The notes under the pieces: model-generated | Databases searched by the model: none | What the model was told of the DNA's origin: nothing | The model's input: only the letters and a program-made list of their open reading frames with translations | Shown here: positions 16,074 to 23,345 of the stretch, piece after piece | Numbering within the stretch: position 1 is the stretch's first letter | Layout of the letters: every line of letters begins with the position of its first letter | Program-made: the position numbers and the translations under genes | Source of the DNA: Sphingobacteriales bacterium | GTDB taxonomy: Bacteria > Bacteroidota > Bacteroidia > Chitinophagales > Chitinophagaceae | NCBI GenBank assembly: GCA_004144175.1 | Contig: SEFT01000006.1 | Span: forward strand, 124,001-188,000 | Direction: 5' to 3' | Length of the DNA stretch: 64,000 bases

Positions 16074-17138
16074 ATGTATTCAGTGGAATTTAAGGGCATT
16101 AATTCTTTCTTGGTAGGCGCATCAAAATTGCTTCTTCAAGAGGGTGTTAAAAGAAATACAAGGGGCGAAGTTTGCTATGAGTTACCTGCACCAATAATAA
16201 TTAAGATAAGTAATCCTTGTGCTAGAATAGTAACAATACCAGAGCGGAAGTGGAATTTAACTTTACCCTACGCGGAATCATTGTGGATTGCATCTGGACG
16301 TAATGACATAGCACTTATAAAGCACTACTTGAAAAAAATGCTTAATTATTCAGATGATCATTTGTTCATGAGAGCTGGATATGGCCCAAGACTGCGCTTT
16401 CATAATGGTATTAAAAACGACTATGAAATAGGATTTACGTCTCATGAAATCAGGCAAGAAGGTGTAGAGGTAGTCGAAGTAGACCAATTCAAGTTCATTG
16501 AAAAGATATTTGAAAGAGATCCCAATACACGACAGGCAATTATTTCAATAAATGATCCTGCAAAAGACTTCTTCTCAAGCTCAGAGAATTTAAAAGTAAC
16601 TAAGGATTTCCCTTGCACTTGTACAATCCAATTTTTAAAGGTTAATGGCAAACTTGATTTGATCGTCCATATGCGCTCAAACGATTTTGTATGGGGCGCA
16701 TCTGCCGTGAACATTTTCAATTATACGTTTATGCAGGAGTATTTCTCGAGAATATTAAATCTCGAGATTGGCAACTATTATCATGTAGTAAACAATTTTC
16801 ATTATTATGAAAATTTCAAAGGACTACTGCAAACACTCGCAGATATTAATCATCCCTTAGATGACTCGTATGAATACGGAAAAGCATTTAGGAATTTAGA
16901 AGAGTTTGATCAAATGATTAGACTTTTGGAAAGCTACGAGAATGATATACGTAACCGAAGGGTCAGTTCCATTATAGATTTTGGTGATGATTTTTTTAAT
17001 GATTGGGCTAAGATGCTTTACCGTTTTAATATAGACAAGAATTTTAATAAATTTACTAATCCGATTTTGGTAAATTTATTATCTCATAATACTGATGGAT
17101 ATACAACTGAACAAAGACCAACTCACACCGCTAAGTGA
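16074..17138 (+). CDS. Thymidylate synthase family protein, first gene of the TIR/SLOG operon
   Basis: 354 residues, longer than ThyA. Residues ~55-265 match the TS fold: catalytic Cys181 in KDFPCTCTIQFL, phosphate-binding RSND (201-204), VWGASAVNIFNYTFMQ around the pyrimidine-recognition Asn, and YYHVVNNFHYYE in place of GDAHLY. The Asn near 213 suggests a uracil rather than cytosine substrate (dCMP hydroxymethylases have Asp), but the spacing is shifted by one, so this is tentative. A helical C-terminal extension (~265-354) is extra. The last 44 bases overlap the Nmad1 gene. The likely product is a modified dUMP such as 5-hydroxymethyl-dUMP. Confidence 0.75.
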   Translation: MYSVEFKGINSFLVGASKLLLQEGVKRNTRGEVCYELPAPIIIKISNPCARIVTIPERKWNLTLPYAESLWIASGRNDIALIKHYLKKMLNYSDDHLFMRAGYGPRLRFHNGIKNDYEIGFTSHEIRQEGVEVVEVDQFKFIEKIFERDPNTRQAIISINDPAKDFFSSSENLKVTKDFPCTCTIQFLKVNGKLDLIVHMRSNDFVWGASAVNIFNYTFMQEYFSRILNLEIGNYYHVVNNFHYYENFKGLLQTLADINHPLDDSYEYGKAFRNLEEFDQMIRLLESYENDIRNRRVSSIIDFGDDFFNDWAKMLYRFNIDKNFNKFTNPILVNLLSHNTDGYTTEQRPTHTAK

Positions 17139-17388
17139 GGATATTATTGAAATGTTGCTAAAAAAGAATGCTGATTATGGATCGGCAAGTTTTGATCTTG
17201 GACTGAATGGCAATATGGTGCATTTGTGGGACAAGGTTAAGCGTTATCGTACGCTAGTTGAAAAACAACAGTGCAGCAATGCAAAACCAAACTTTGAATC
17301 GATCGAAGACACGCTTAGGGATATTATCGGGTATGCATTAATTGGTTTAACAATAATTAAAAATAGTAGTGATGGAGAAAGCATGTAA
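17095..17388 (+). CDS. Nmad1 / DUF1599 nucleotide-modification-associated protein
   Basis: 97 residues. The signature LLKKNADYGSASFDLGLNGN, then LWDKVKRYRTL and LRDIIGYALIGL, is that of DUF1599 (Nucleotide modification associated domain 1), a small all-alpha MazG-like fold. The family was named for its repeated presence in nucleotide and DNA-base modification loci. It is embedded between a TS homologue (44-base overlap) and a TIR gene (17-base overlap), so it is almost certainly co-translated with both. Its biochemical activity is not known; nucleotide binding or pyrophosphohydrolysis is plausible. Confidence 0.8.
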   Translation: MDIQLNKDQLTPLSEDIIEMLLKKNADYGSASFDLGLNGNMVHLWDKVKRYRTLVEKQQCSNAKPNFESIEDTLRDIIGYALIGLTIIKNSSDGESM

Positions 17389-17842
17389 TGTTTTCATAAG
17401 CCATCATCATGCAGATGATGAGCACATAGGCAAGATGAAGGATTTACTTGCAGCGAAGGGTTATCAGCTAAAGAACAGCTCAATCGATAGCAGTAAACCC
17501 AATAGGATAATTTCTGATGAAGCAATCAAACGTCTTTTAAGATTACGGATATCTTGGGCCGGCACATTCATTTGTCTAATTGGCCCAGATACCCACAATC
17601 GGCCTTGGGTAGATTGGGAGATAGATGAGGCCTTCAAAAAGGGTAAACGTATTATTGGGGTTTTTGCTCATGGTGCGAAAGATTCTGACGTTCCAGAGAA
17701 TTTTAAGCTATATGGCAATGCTCTCGTTGGCTGGAATAGTGACAAGATAATAGACGCTATTGAGGGGCGCCTTAACAATTCGGAAAATTCCGATGGCTCT
17801 CCAAAAGAGAGGTCTTGGGATGTTGAACGTGAAATTTGCTAG
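17372..17842 (+). CDS. ThsB-like TIR-fold protein (DUF1863 / MTH538 type)
   Basis: 156 residues from the ATG at 17372. The TIR-like core is NVFISHHHADDEHIGKMKDL at the start, then FICLIGPDTHNRPWVDWEIDEA, with Glu83 in the expected catalytic position after the conserved Trp, and a GKRIIGVFAHG strand. This is the family of Thoeris ThsB, which on infection converts NAD to a cyclic ADP-ribose isomer that activates an SLOG-domain effector. A SLOG protein is encoded in the same operon, but no SIR2-SLOG ThsA gene is present. The C-terminus is a short charged tail. NADase activity is inferred. Confidence 0.85.
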   Translation: MEKACNVFISHHHADDEHIGKMKDLLAAKGYQLKNSSIDSSKPNRIISDEAIKRLLRLRISWAGTFICLIGPDTHNRPWVDWEIDEAFKKGKRIIGVFAHGAKDSDVPENFKLYGNALVGWNSDKIIDAIEGRLNNSENSDGSPKERSWDVEREIC

Positions 17843-17845
17843 AAT

Positions 17846-18469
17846 ATGAAGTTCTATACCTATCCTATTGTAAGAGACTTTGGATTTGCACCCAACCCTT
17901 TTGGGGGTTATTGCACATTGGCTACATGTAAACCATTATTGCGAAAGCATGCTGCTGTAGGAGATTGGATTTTTGGCACTACTTCCGTTACAGGACATAG
18001 TGTCGTGGGTAGATTGGTTTATGCAATGCGGGTAGATGAGAAGCTTACTTTTAATGAGTATTGGCATGACCCCCGCTTTTTCTATAAGAAACCTACGTTC
18101 AACGGCAGTCTAATTCAATGCTATGGTGACAATATTTATCATTTAAAATCTGATGCAAAGTGGCACCAAGAGGATTCGCACCACAGCCTGAATGGAGGAG
18201 CTACAAATATGAAAAATCTGAGAAATGATACACAATGGCCTAACGTTTTGATATCTCGGAGGTATTACTATTTTGGAAAGAATCATGTCGTCATTCCAGA
18301 AGATATTAAAGTTGAGATGTGCCACAATAAGCGCGTTCCGACCTATAAGGAGATACCAGAACCCATCGGTCAACAGGCTATTAAATGGTTATCAGATCAG
18401 TTTAGCCAATGCGTAATACTCGGAGTGCCGTTCCACTTAAATAACAGTTTTACAAGATTTGCAGGTTAG
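17846..18469 (+). CDS. Nmad2-like nucleotide-modification-associated protein
   Basis: 207 residues. The N-terminus YPIVRDFGFAPNPFGGYCTL, then ATCKPLLRKHAAVGDWIFGT, matches Nucleotide modification associated domain 2. The rest has an alpha/beta, EVE/ASCH-like look with many aromatic residues (RRYYYFGKNHVVIP), as expected for a protein that recognises modified bases. It starts 3 bases after the TIR gene and ends 24 bases before the dual-TIR gene. A reader or enzyme of modified nucleotides is a reasonable guess; the reaction is unknown. Confidence 0.75.
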   Translation: MKFYTYPIVRDFGFAPNPFGGYCTLATCKPLLRKHAAVGDWIFGTTSVTGHSVVGRLVYAMRVDEKLTFNEYWHDPRFFYKKPTFNGSLIQCYGDNIYHLKSDAKWHQEDSHHSLNGGATNMKNLRNDTQWPNVLISRRYYYFGKNHVVIPEDIKVEMCHNKRVPTYKEIPEPIGQQAIKWLSDQFSQCVILGVPFHLNNSFTRFAG

Positions 18470-18493
18470 GCATTCTGTCTTCAATTGGAAAAT

Positions 18494-19675
18494 ATGCATT
18501 TTGAACAGCCGTTGGAAATCTATGTTGCATGGCACCCTTCATTTGAGGAGGGGATGGATCATGCAAAGAGATTGTTCAGTATCTTCTGTAGAGATTACAA
18601 GAAGCCTTTCGACACAACGTTATCTATACCAACTTATTTTCGGTATTTAGGTGAAGATAACATACCCGCACCTATCGAAACAGGGAATGTGAGTAAGTGC
18701 GCTATTGTACTTTTGATTGACGATAACATCATAATTGATAAGAAATTTAGGACTTATGTTGACCGGTTAGTCCAAGTTGAGAAGGATAGCTCAGGCAACC
18801 ATCGCATTTTCCCTATTGCGTTTACCAAAAGCTTTAATAATCTACACGAGTTTATTTCCTCAAAGAATGTCATAAGAGCTTATGATGATCGCTTATTGTC
18901 AACTCTGGCTTGTTCTCAGGATGACCTAATCAAGTCTGCACTTTTACATGAGGTTAGTAGATTAATGCTGCAATTAGAAGCCGTACAAGCTGAATCGTTA
19001 TTAGGTGCGCCGCCTCCAATTAGATTGTTTCTTAGTCATTCAAAACATGATTCGACTCAAAACAGTGCCATGGAGTTTAAACGCTTTATACATGACAGGA
19101 CTCAGCTAAAAACTTTCTTCGATGTACATGATATAGGGTATGGGTATGACTTCGCAGATGAAATTAAGAAAGGTATAAGAGAAAGCGTATTGGTCGTTTT
19201 TCAGTCTGATAGCTATGCGAGTAGAGAATGGTGTAGAATAGAGGCGATTACGGCAAAGGCACACAATTGTCCTGTCATTGTTGTAAATGCATTGGAAAAA
19301 GGTGAGAAAAGGAGCTTTCCTTACCTAGGAAATGTTCCGACTATTCGTTTAGGTGGTAGTAACTTTCATGAAATTGTGGATATGGCTTTAGAAAAGGTTC
19401 TATATAATGTTTATCAGAAAGCCTTAATGACACAAATGGCAAACCTTTACAATCTGGATGTCAATTATACAATGGCCAATTTCCCGGAACTCTTTGACAT
19501 AATTAACATTCAGAATCAAATGAAAGAAGGTAAAAGAGATTTTTCAATTGTACTTTATCCTGATCCACCATTAGGTAGCGAAGAGTTGAAACTGCTAAAT
19601 GATATGAACGACAACCTTTTCTTTATTACGCCTAATCAACTCCCTACGTTAGAAATAATAAGCAATGGAAGATAA
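18494..19675 (+). CDS. Dual TIR-domain protein
   Basis: 393 residues from the ATG at 18494. Residues ~5-120 look like a degenerate TIR-like domain (PLEIYVAWHPSFEEGMDHAK, later CAIVLLIDDNIIID and FPIAFTKS). Residues ~175-300 are a canonical TIR domain: IRLFLSHSKHDS, a DIGYG loop, SDSYASREWCRIEA with putative catalytic Glu250, then NCPVIVVNAL. A C-terminal region of about 90 residues lacks a recognised domain. The last 11 bases overlap the SLOG gene, so the two are made together. The family includes NADases and nucleotide-signal synthases of anti-phage systems. The first domain may be regulatory. Confidence 0.8.
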   Translation: MHFEQPLEIYVAWHPSFEEGMDHAKRLFSIFCRDYKKPFDTTLSIPTYFRYLGEDNIPAPIETGNVSKCAIVLLIDDNIIIDKKFRTYVDRLVQVEKDSSGNHRIFPIAFTKSFNNLHEFISSKNVIRAYDDRLLSTLACSQDDLIKSALLHEVSRLMLQLEAVQAESLLGAPPPIRLFLSHSKHDSTQNSAMEFKRFIHDRTQLKTFFDVHDIGYGYDFADEIKKGIRESVLVVFQSDSYASREWCRIEAITAKAHNCPVIVVNALEKGEKRSFPYLGNVPTIRLGGSNFHEIVDMALEKVLYNVYQKALMTQMANLYNLDVNYTMANFPELFDIINIQNQMKEGKRDFSIVLYPDPPLGSEELKLLNDMNDNLFFITPNQLPTLEIISNGR

Positions 19676-20606
19676 TCCTAAAATAGGCTCAGTAAGTACT
19701 GATCCAATAATTAACGGAATTATCATAGACAGTAAGGACGCCGTACAAAAACGTCGCTTTTTCCTAAGAGGGAAAAATGTTGCTATTTCAATTTCAGAAT
19801 GTGAAGATCTTGGGCGTTACGGTTTTTCAATTTGCCACTTACAGGATGCAATGATCGAGATTGCTAGGTATATACTCTCTGTTGGCGGTAATCTGCTATA
19901 CGGTGGAGACCTGCGACAAGGCGGGTTTACTGAAATTCTTATGGATTTGGTTGAAGTCTACAAAGATTATGAGGACTTCAAGGGGCATAGGCTTATAAAC
20001 TTCCTTGCTTGGCCTTCTAATTTGACATTAACATCTAAGATAGAAGCAGAGTACTTTAATAAAATTAGGTTTGAGACAATATTTCCGAACATAGCAGGAT
20101 TTGATGACCCCTCAAGTCAGCTCAGGCAGGGCAGCGGTCAAAGAAGTATTTTGATTGCAAATGCACTGTCTCAAATGCGGTATGCGTTAGAGAAGGAAAG
20201 CCACGCAAAGATCTTGGTTGGTGGAAAAAGTGCCAAATATGCAGGATTGCTACCTGGGATACTAGAGGAATTCCAAGCTGCAATATTGTTGAATAAACCT
20301 ATTTATTTGATTGGTGGATTTGGCGGTATGACACGTCTAATCTCCAATGTTGTTAAGGGTACAGCTAAAATAGAAAATGTCGTTGAATCCTTGGATTATG
20401 AGTTTATAAACGCTTACAACAAAGTAGCCGTTGAGAAATTCGACGTAAATAACCTTATCAAAGCTGTCAATTCAGTGGACTTAAGAAAAATCGCTACTAA
20501 TAGCGGGTTAACGGAAGATGAATATTTAGTTCTAACTACAACAAATAATATATCGGTTATAGTATACTTAGTATTGAAAGGCTTAAATCGAATTTTGAAC
20601 GTTTGA
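19665..20606 (+). CDS. SLOG-superfamily nucleotide-binding protein
   Basis: 313 residues. Rossmann-like SLOG features are GKNVAISISECEDL (first strand), SVGGNLLYGGDLRQGGFTEI (residues ~72-91), and a later AKILVGGKSAKYAGLLPGI plus KPIYLIGGFGGMTRLI. SLOG domains bind nucleotide ligands; in Thoeris ThsA the SLOG part senses the TIR-made cyclic ADP-ribose isomer. Here there is no SIR2 or membrane effector domain on the same chain, so it may be a sensor acting through the TIR protein it overlaps (11 bases), or an enzyme producing or cleaving a signal. It is the last gene of the operon and convergent with the next TIR gene. Confidence 0.8.
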   Translation: MEDNPKIGSVSTDPIINGIIIDSKDAVQKRRFFLRGKNVAISISECEDLGRYGFSICHLQDAMIEIARYILSVGGNLLYGGDLRQGGFTEILMDLVEVYKDYEDFKGHRLINFLAWPSNLTLTSKIEAEYFNKIRFETIFPNIAGFDDPSSQLRQGSGQRSILIANALSQMRYALEKESHAKILVGGKSAKYAGLLPGILEEFQAAILLNKPIYLIGGFGGMTRLISNVVKGTAKIENVVESLDYEFINAYNKVAVEKFDVNNLIKAVNSVDLRKIATNSGLTEDEYLVLTTTNNISVIVYLVLKGLNRILNV

Positions 20607-20608
20607 GT

Positions 20609-21160
20609 TTATTTGTCCCAGTCTAAAACTAAATCTAAAGGATGAGACATTTGATAGTGGCTAAATAACCTATGCTCAGTTACAAGGTTTTCAACACTAT
20701 TACCTTTAATAGAAGCAACGTATTTGTTTACGGATTGAGTTCCTCTTAAGAGTAGTGGTGCTGCCTTGATGTAGTCAGGTAACTCGGTATCTGTAATGCC
20801 CTTCAACGTTAAAACCGCTAACCTAGTTTTGTCGTAGCCGTAGCCAACTTCAAACGGTACCCATTTAGAAGCTAAGGTATTTTTGGAGATGACACATAAC
20901 ATGTGAGTACTTGAATCGATACCATGTCGTATTGAATTGATGACGCCGGACGGGTTGTGATTTCTTCTGAAGTCTGCTAAATGCTCGTCTTCCTCATCAA
21001 AGTATACGTCTAGATCAGCCTTGATGATGTACTCAACTATTTTTTTACATTCTGGTGAATCTCTTTTTTGATGGCTGATAAAAATACAAGGCTTGTTTTC
21101 TTTGATGCTTTGAGAAATAGTGTAGGGATATGTTTTTGTTTCCGCTCGATTGATAGCCAT
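20609..21160 (-). CDS. Single TIR-domain protein (TIR_2 type)
   Basis: 183 residues. The core is KPCIFISHQKRDSPECKKIV, then LDVYFDEEDEH, THMLCVISKNTLASKWVPFEV with putative catalytic Glu104, and an AVLTLKG strand. It ends two bases from the end of the SLOG gene on the opposite strand and is followed upstream by a small XRE gene in the same direction. It could be a third signalling enzyme of the same system or a separate TIR defence gene that shares the island. Confidence 0.85.
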   Translation of the reverse strand: MAINRAETKTYPYTISQSIKENKPCIFISHQKRDSPECKKIVEYIIKADLDVYFDEEDEHLADFRRNHNPSGVINSIRHGIDSSTHMLCVISKNTLASKWVPFEVGYGYDKTRLAVLTLKGITDTELPDYIKAAPLLLRGTQSVNKYVASIKGNSVENLVTEHRLFSHYQMSHPLDLVLDWDK

Positions 21161-21236
21161 AAGGTATTTTCCACCAAATTAATAAATCAACTTTATTAGC
21201 TAATAAATCTCCTCGATAGGACGCCTTAAGGACCCT

Positions 21237-21488
21237 TCATACCTTCGCATTAATGAACTTTTCAGGCAAAAAATCTCGTGGTGAGCATTCTAATATCTCC
21301 GCAAGTTTATTGATATGATTTAAGTTGTACTTAGCGATGGATTTTGGGCTTTCGATATCGCCAATAAAGCTTGGCGAAAGGTCAAGTAAATATGCTAGCT
21401 CTCTTTGAGACAAACCCTTTTCAATTCGTTTTTCTCGCACGGCGTCAATAACATATTGCTCTATAGGCGTGATCCCATTATTCGACAT
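21237..21488 (-). CDS. XRE-family regulator beside the TIR gene
   Basis: 83 residues from the ATG at 21488; a GTG five codons upstream is possible. The HTH spans ~12-66: VREKRIEKGLSQRELAYLLD, then LSPSFIGDIESPKS and a CSPRDFLP tail. It lies 76 bases upstream of the TIR gene on the same strand and is divergent from the small membrane gene at 21576. It probably represses its own promoter and the TIR gene. Confidence 0.85.
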   Translation of the reverse strand: MSNNGITPIEQYVIDAVREKRIEKGLSQRELAYLLDLSPSFIGDIESPKSIAKYNLNHINKLAEILECSPRDFLPEKFINAKV

Positions 21489-21575
21489 TATTGTGATTTG
21501 CACAAATAATGAGTATGTATTGAAATGGCTTGCTCGTATATATACGTGTGTTTATCTTTATCAGAAAACTTTCTT

Positions 21576-22040
21576 ATGAAACAGCAGAAAAGTTTAGTTG
21601 CTGCAATACTTCTTAGCGTATTGTTAGGTCCTATCGGAGTATTTTATGCAAGTATCTGGAGCGGGACAATCCTCACTTTTGGTCCATTTATACTAGTATT
21701 TTTATTAAAGGCACCGCAATATGCGAGTTTAGGCGACGCTATTGAAAGTACCCTTCTAACCGTATTTACGATCGGTATTCTTTCCTTTGTGATCTATTGG
21801 CCGTTTTGCATTATGTGGTCTGCACTCATGACCGTCATATACAATCGCAGAGTGAACAAATCGAATTATCGACTTGCTAGAACTCTGACGACCGTGGAAC
21901 CGGTAAAAGTTCAGCGTAATACAATTCGAAAAGCCGAGCCTCAAAAACAAAGCAATGCAGAGGTGCGACCAAAAATCGGAGACTGGCTTCGTGATAATCC
22001 TGGGAAGACGATGCAAGATTATCATTCCAATTTTAAATAA
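21576..22040 (+). CDS. Small membrane protein of unknown function
   Basis: 154 residues from the ATG at 21576; the upstream ATG at 21525 adds an unlikely 17-residue leader. Two or three transmembrane helices (residues ~6-30, 35-48 and 52-85) are rich in Ile/Leu/Phe. A basic cytoplasmic tail ends in KIGDWLRDNPGKTMQDYHSN, a motif I associate with uncharacterised Bacteroidota proteins. It is 11 bases upstream of the deiminase-fold gene, so the two are probably co-transcribed. Small membrane proteins next to TIR genes can be effectors, but there is no direct evidence here. Confidence 0.6.
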   Translation: MKQQKSLVAAILLSVLLGPIGVFYASIWSGTILTFGPFILVFLLKAPQYASLGDAIESTLLTVFTIGILSFVIYWPFCIMWSALMTVIYNRRVNKSNYRLARTLTTVEPVKVQRNTIRKAEPQKQSNAEVRPKIGDWLRDNPGKTMQDYHSNFK

Positions 22041-22051
22041 TCATCTACAAT

Positions 22052-23062
22052 ATGAACATCCAAACTGACTACTCAAAAGTAGATACCGTTCTTATTGCCT
22101 ATCCTCAAGGCTTCAACAACGAATTCGAAGAACTGGTTCCCTTTTACGATTTACTACTAACGAAGATTCCTTTTGATATCAATATCCTTGTTGTCGTAAA
22201 CAGTAAAAGTGCAAGAGAACGCCTCAAACTGAAGTTCAAAAATCGAAAGCTTGAAATACTTGTGTTCGAGGAATGGGACGATATTTGGATGAGAGACATA
22301 ATCGGTATCGGTATAAATCAGTCGATAGTTAAGCCGCTATACGATTGTACTTATTGCAACTATCTTAGAGCAAATCGAAACTTCAATAAGCTAAATAGTA
22401 TAACGGAAATCCTTATTAAGGATCACCTTAAAAAAGAACTTGTCAAAGTTCCGTTGAAATTAGATGGAGGTAATATGATACTTAATAGCAAGTACGCATT
22501 TATCACGAAGAAAATATTCCAAGATAATGGCGACATAACGGAAGAAGAAGTTCTCGACATCTTAAATCAGAGGCTTGGCATAACTCCAATAATAGTGCCG
22601 TCAAATACAGGAGATAGTTTGGGCCACATTGATGGCTATTTAGCATTCTTGAATGATGAAACTATTGCTGTGGTAGAGTATCCAAAGATGGATGTTTTTA
22701 AGAACGACAATCTATATTCTAGTACTCTCGTAAAGTACTGCAACGATCTAACTCTAAGAGTCGTTAAGATACAAGAGCGTCCCATTAGTCAAGCTATAGC
22801 TTGCGAATGCGATATGCAGAAATCAAAAAAATACTGTTGCTACAGTTCAATTGGCAATTACATTAACTATCTGCGAATAAATAATACGATTATTCTGCCA
22901 GAGTATACCCTACCAACATTAAAAGAAACAGTCTACTATAACAACACAAATGAGGAGGAGCTATCAAATCTAGGCTTTCAAGTGATCAAAATTAATTGCG
23001 ATATACTGGGACGACATGGTGGATCACTAAGGTGTCTTAGCTACACATGCAGTTTAAATTAG
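22052..23062 (+). CDS. Agmatine deiminase / peptidylarginine-deiminase-fold protein
   Basis: 336 residues, the usual length of the family. Guanidino-modifying motifs are visible in order: EEWDDIWMRDI (substrate Asp), LDGGNMI, the catalytic His in DSLGHIDGYLAF, and catalytic Cys in HGGSLRCLSYT near the C-terminus. The family hydrolyses agmatine to N-carbamoylputrescine or citrullinates peptidyl-arginine. Host copies are normally in polyamine genes; this one is AT-rich and the last gene of the island. A link to putrescine-type base modification is attractive but speculative. It may equally modify arginine-containing proteins. Confidence 0.8.
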   Translation: MNIQTDYSKVDTVLIAYPQGFNNEFEELVPFYDLLLTKIPFDINILVVVNSKSARERLKLKFKNRKLEILVFEEWDDIWMRDIIGIGINQSIVKPLYDCTYCNYLRANRNFNKLNSITEILIKDHLKKELVKVPLKLDGGNMILNSKYAFITKKIFQDNGDITEEEVLDILNQRLGITPIIVPSNTGDSLGHIDGYLAFLNDETIAVVEYPKMDVFKNDNLYSSTLVKYCNDLTLRVVKIQERPISQAIACECDMQKSKKYCCYSSIGNYINYLRINNTIILPEYTLPTLKETVYYNNTNEEELSNLGFQVIKINCDILGRHGGSLRCLSYTCSLN

Positions 23063-23142
23063 AATCTTCGAATTTTCCTTGAAAAACGCGTAAATCCAGA
23101 GATTTCTTATGAGGACAACTATTGGGACGACCACAAAGGCTA

Positions 23143-23171
23143 GAAAAAAGAAAATGCCGGAAAATCCGGCA
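23143..23171 (-). terminator. Island-borne terminator for the rebuilt tRNA
   Basis: On the minus strand TGCCGGA, a TTT loop and TCCGGCA are followed by TTTTCTTTTTT. It lies just downstream of the tRNA 3' end, inside the island, and probably replaces the native terminator displaced to 6592-6625. Confidence 0.75.
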
Positions 23172-23187
23172 CTTTCGCGAAATTTTA

Positions 23188-23202
23188 GTGGGCCCACTAG
23201 GA
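23188..23202. repeat. Right attachment-site repeat within the tRNA 3' end
   Basis: GTGGGCCCACTAGGA, identical to 6628-6642. It covers the tRNA discriminator base, acceptor 3' strand and part of the T arm. Confidence 0.88.
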
Positions 23203-23262
23203 CTTGAACCTAGGACCACCTGATTATGAGTCAGGTGCTCTAACCAACTGAGCTATAGGCCC
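23189..23262 (-). tRNA. tRNA with CAU anticodon, probably tRNA-Ile2 (lysidine), possibly elongator tRNA-Met
   Basis: 74 bases, full cloverleaf: acceptor GGGCCTA against TGGGCCC, D arm GCTC/GAGC, anticodon stem CCTGA/TCAGG with loop CTCATAA, T arm CCTAG with loop GTTCAAG type. CCA is not encoded. The acceptor pairs C4-G69 and C5-G68 match the known TilS determinants of tRNA-Ile2, so isoleucine is preferred over methionine. It is the integration target of the island; the 3' end is supplied by the element and the gene is intact. Confidence 0.92.
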
Positions 23263-23345
23263 GGCTGTGAAGCCAAAATTAGGATGGCAAAAGTAGTAGT
23301 TTTTCTATAAAAACAAAAAAGAAACGAAAGTTTATTTTTGCATCC

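Larger units (their letters stand above)
6628..23187. mobile_element. tRNA-integrated genomic island (~16.6 kb) with modification, TIR/SLOG and HEPN cargo
   Basis: The island is bounded by the 15-bp direct repeats at 6628 and 23188. A tyrosine integrase lies just inside the left end, and the intact tRNA at the right end reads into the element, the expected geometry for 3'-end tRNA integration. The interior is clearly AT-richer than the flanks. It carries an integrase, HTH/Xis-like and DUF3987 genes plus about 18 cargo genes. No relaxase, coupling protein, type IV secretion or phage structural gene is visible. It is therefore either a satellite-like or mobilisable island that relies on other elements, or a non-mobile integrated one. 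Confidence 0.88.

Noticed and set aside
17372-20606. Canonical Thoeris system
   Set aside because: ThsB-like TIR and SLOG are present, but there is no SIR2-SLOG (ThsA) or membrane ThsA' effector, so a strict Thoeris call is not supported.
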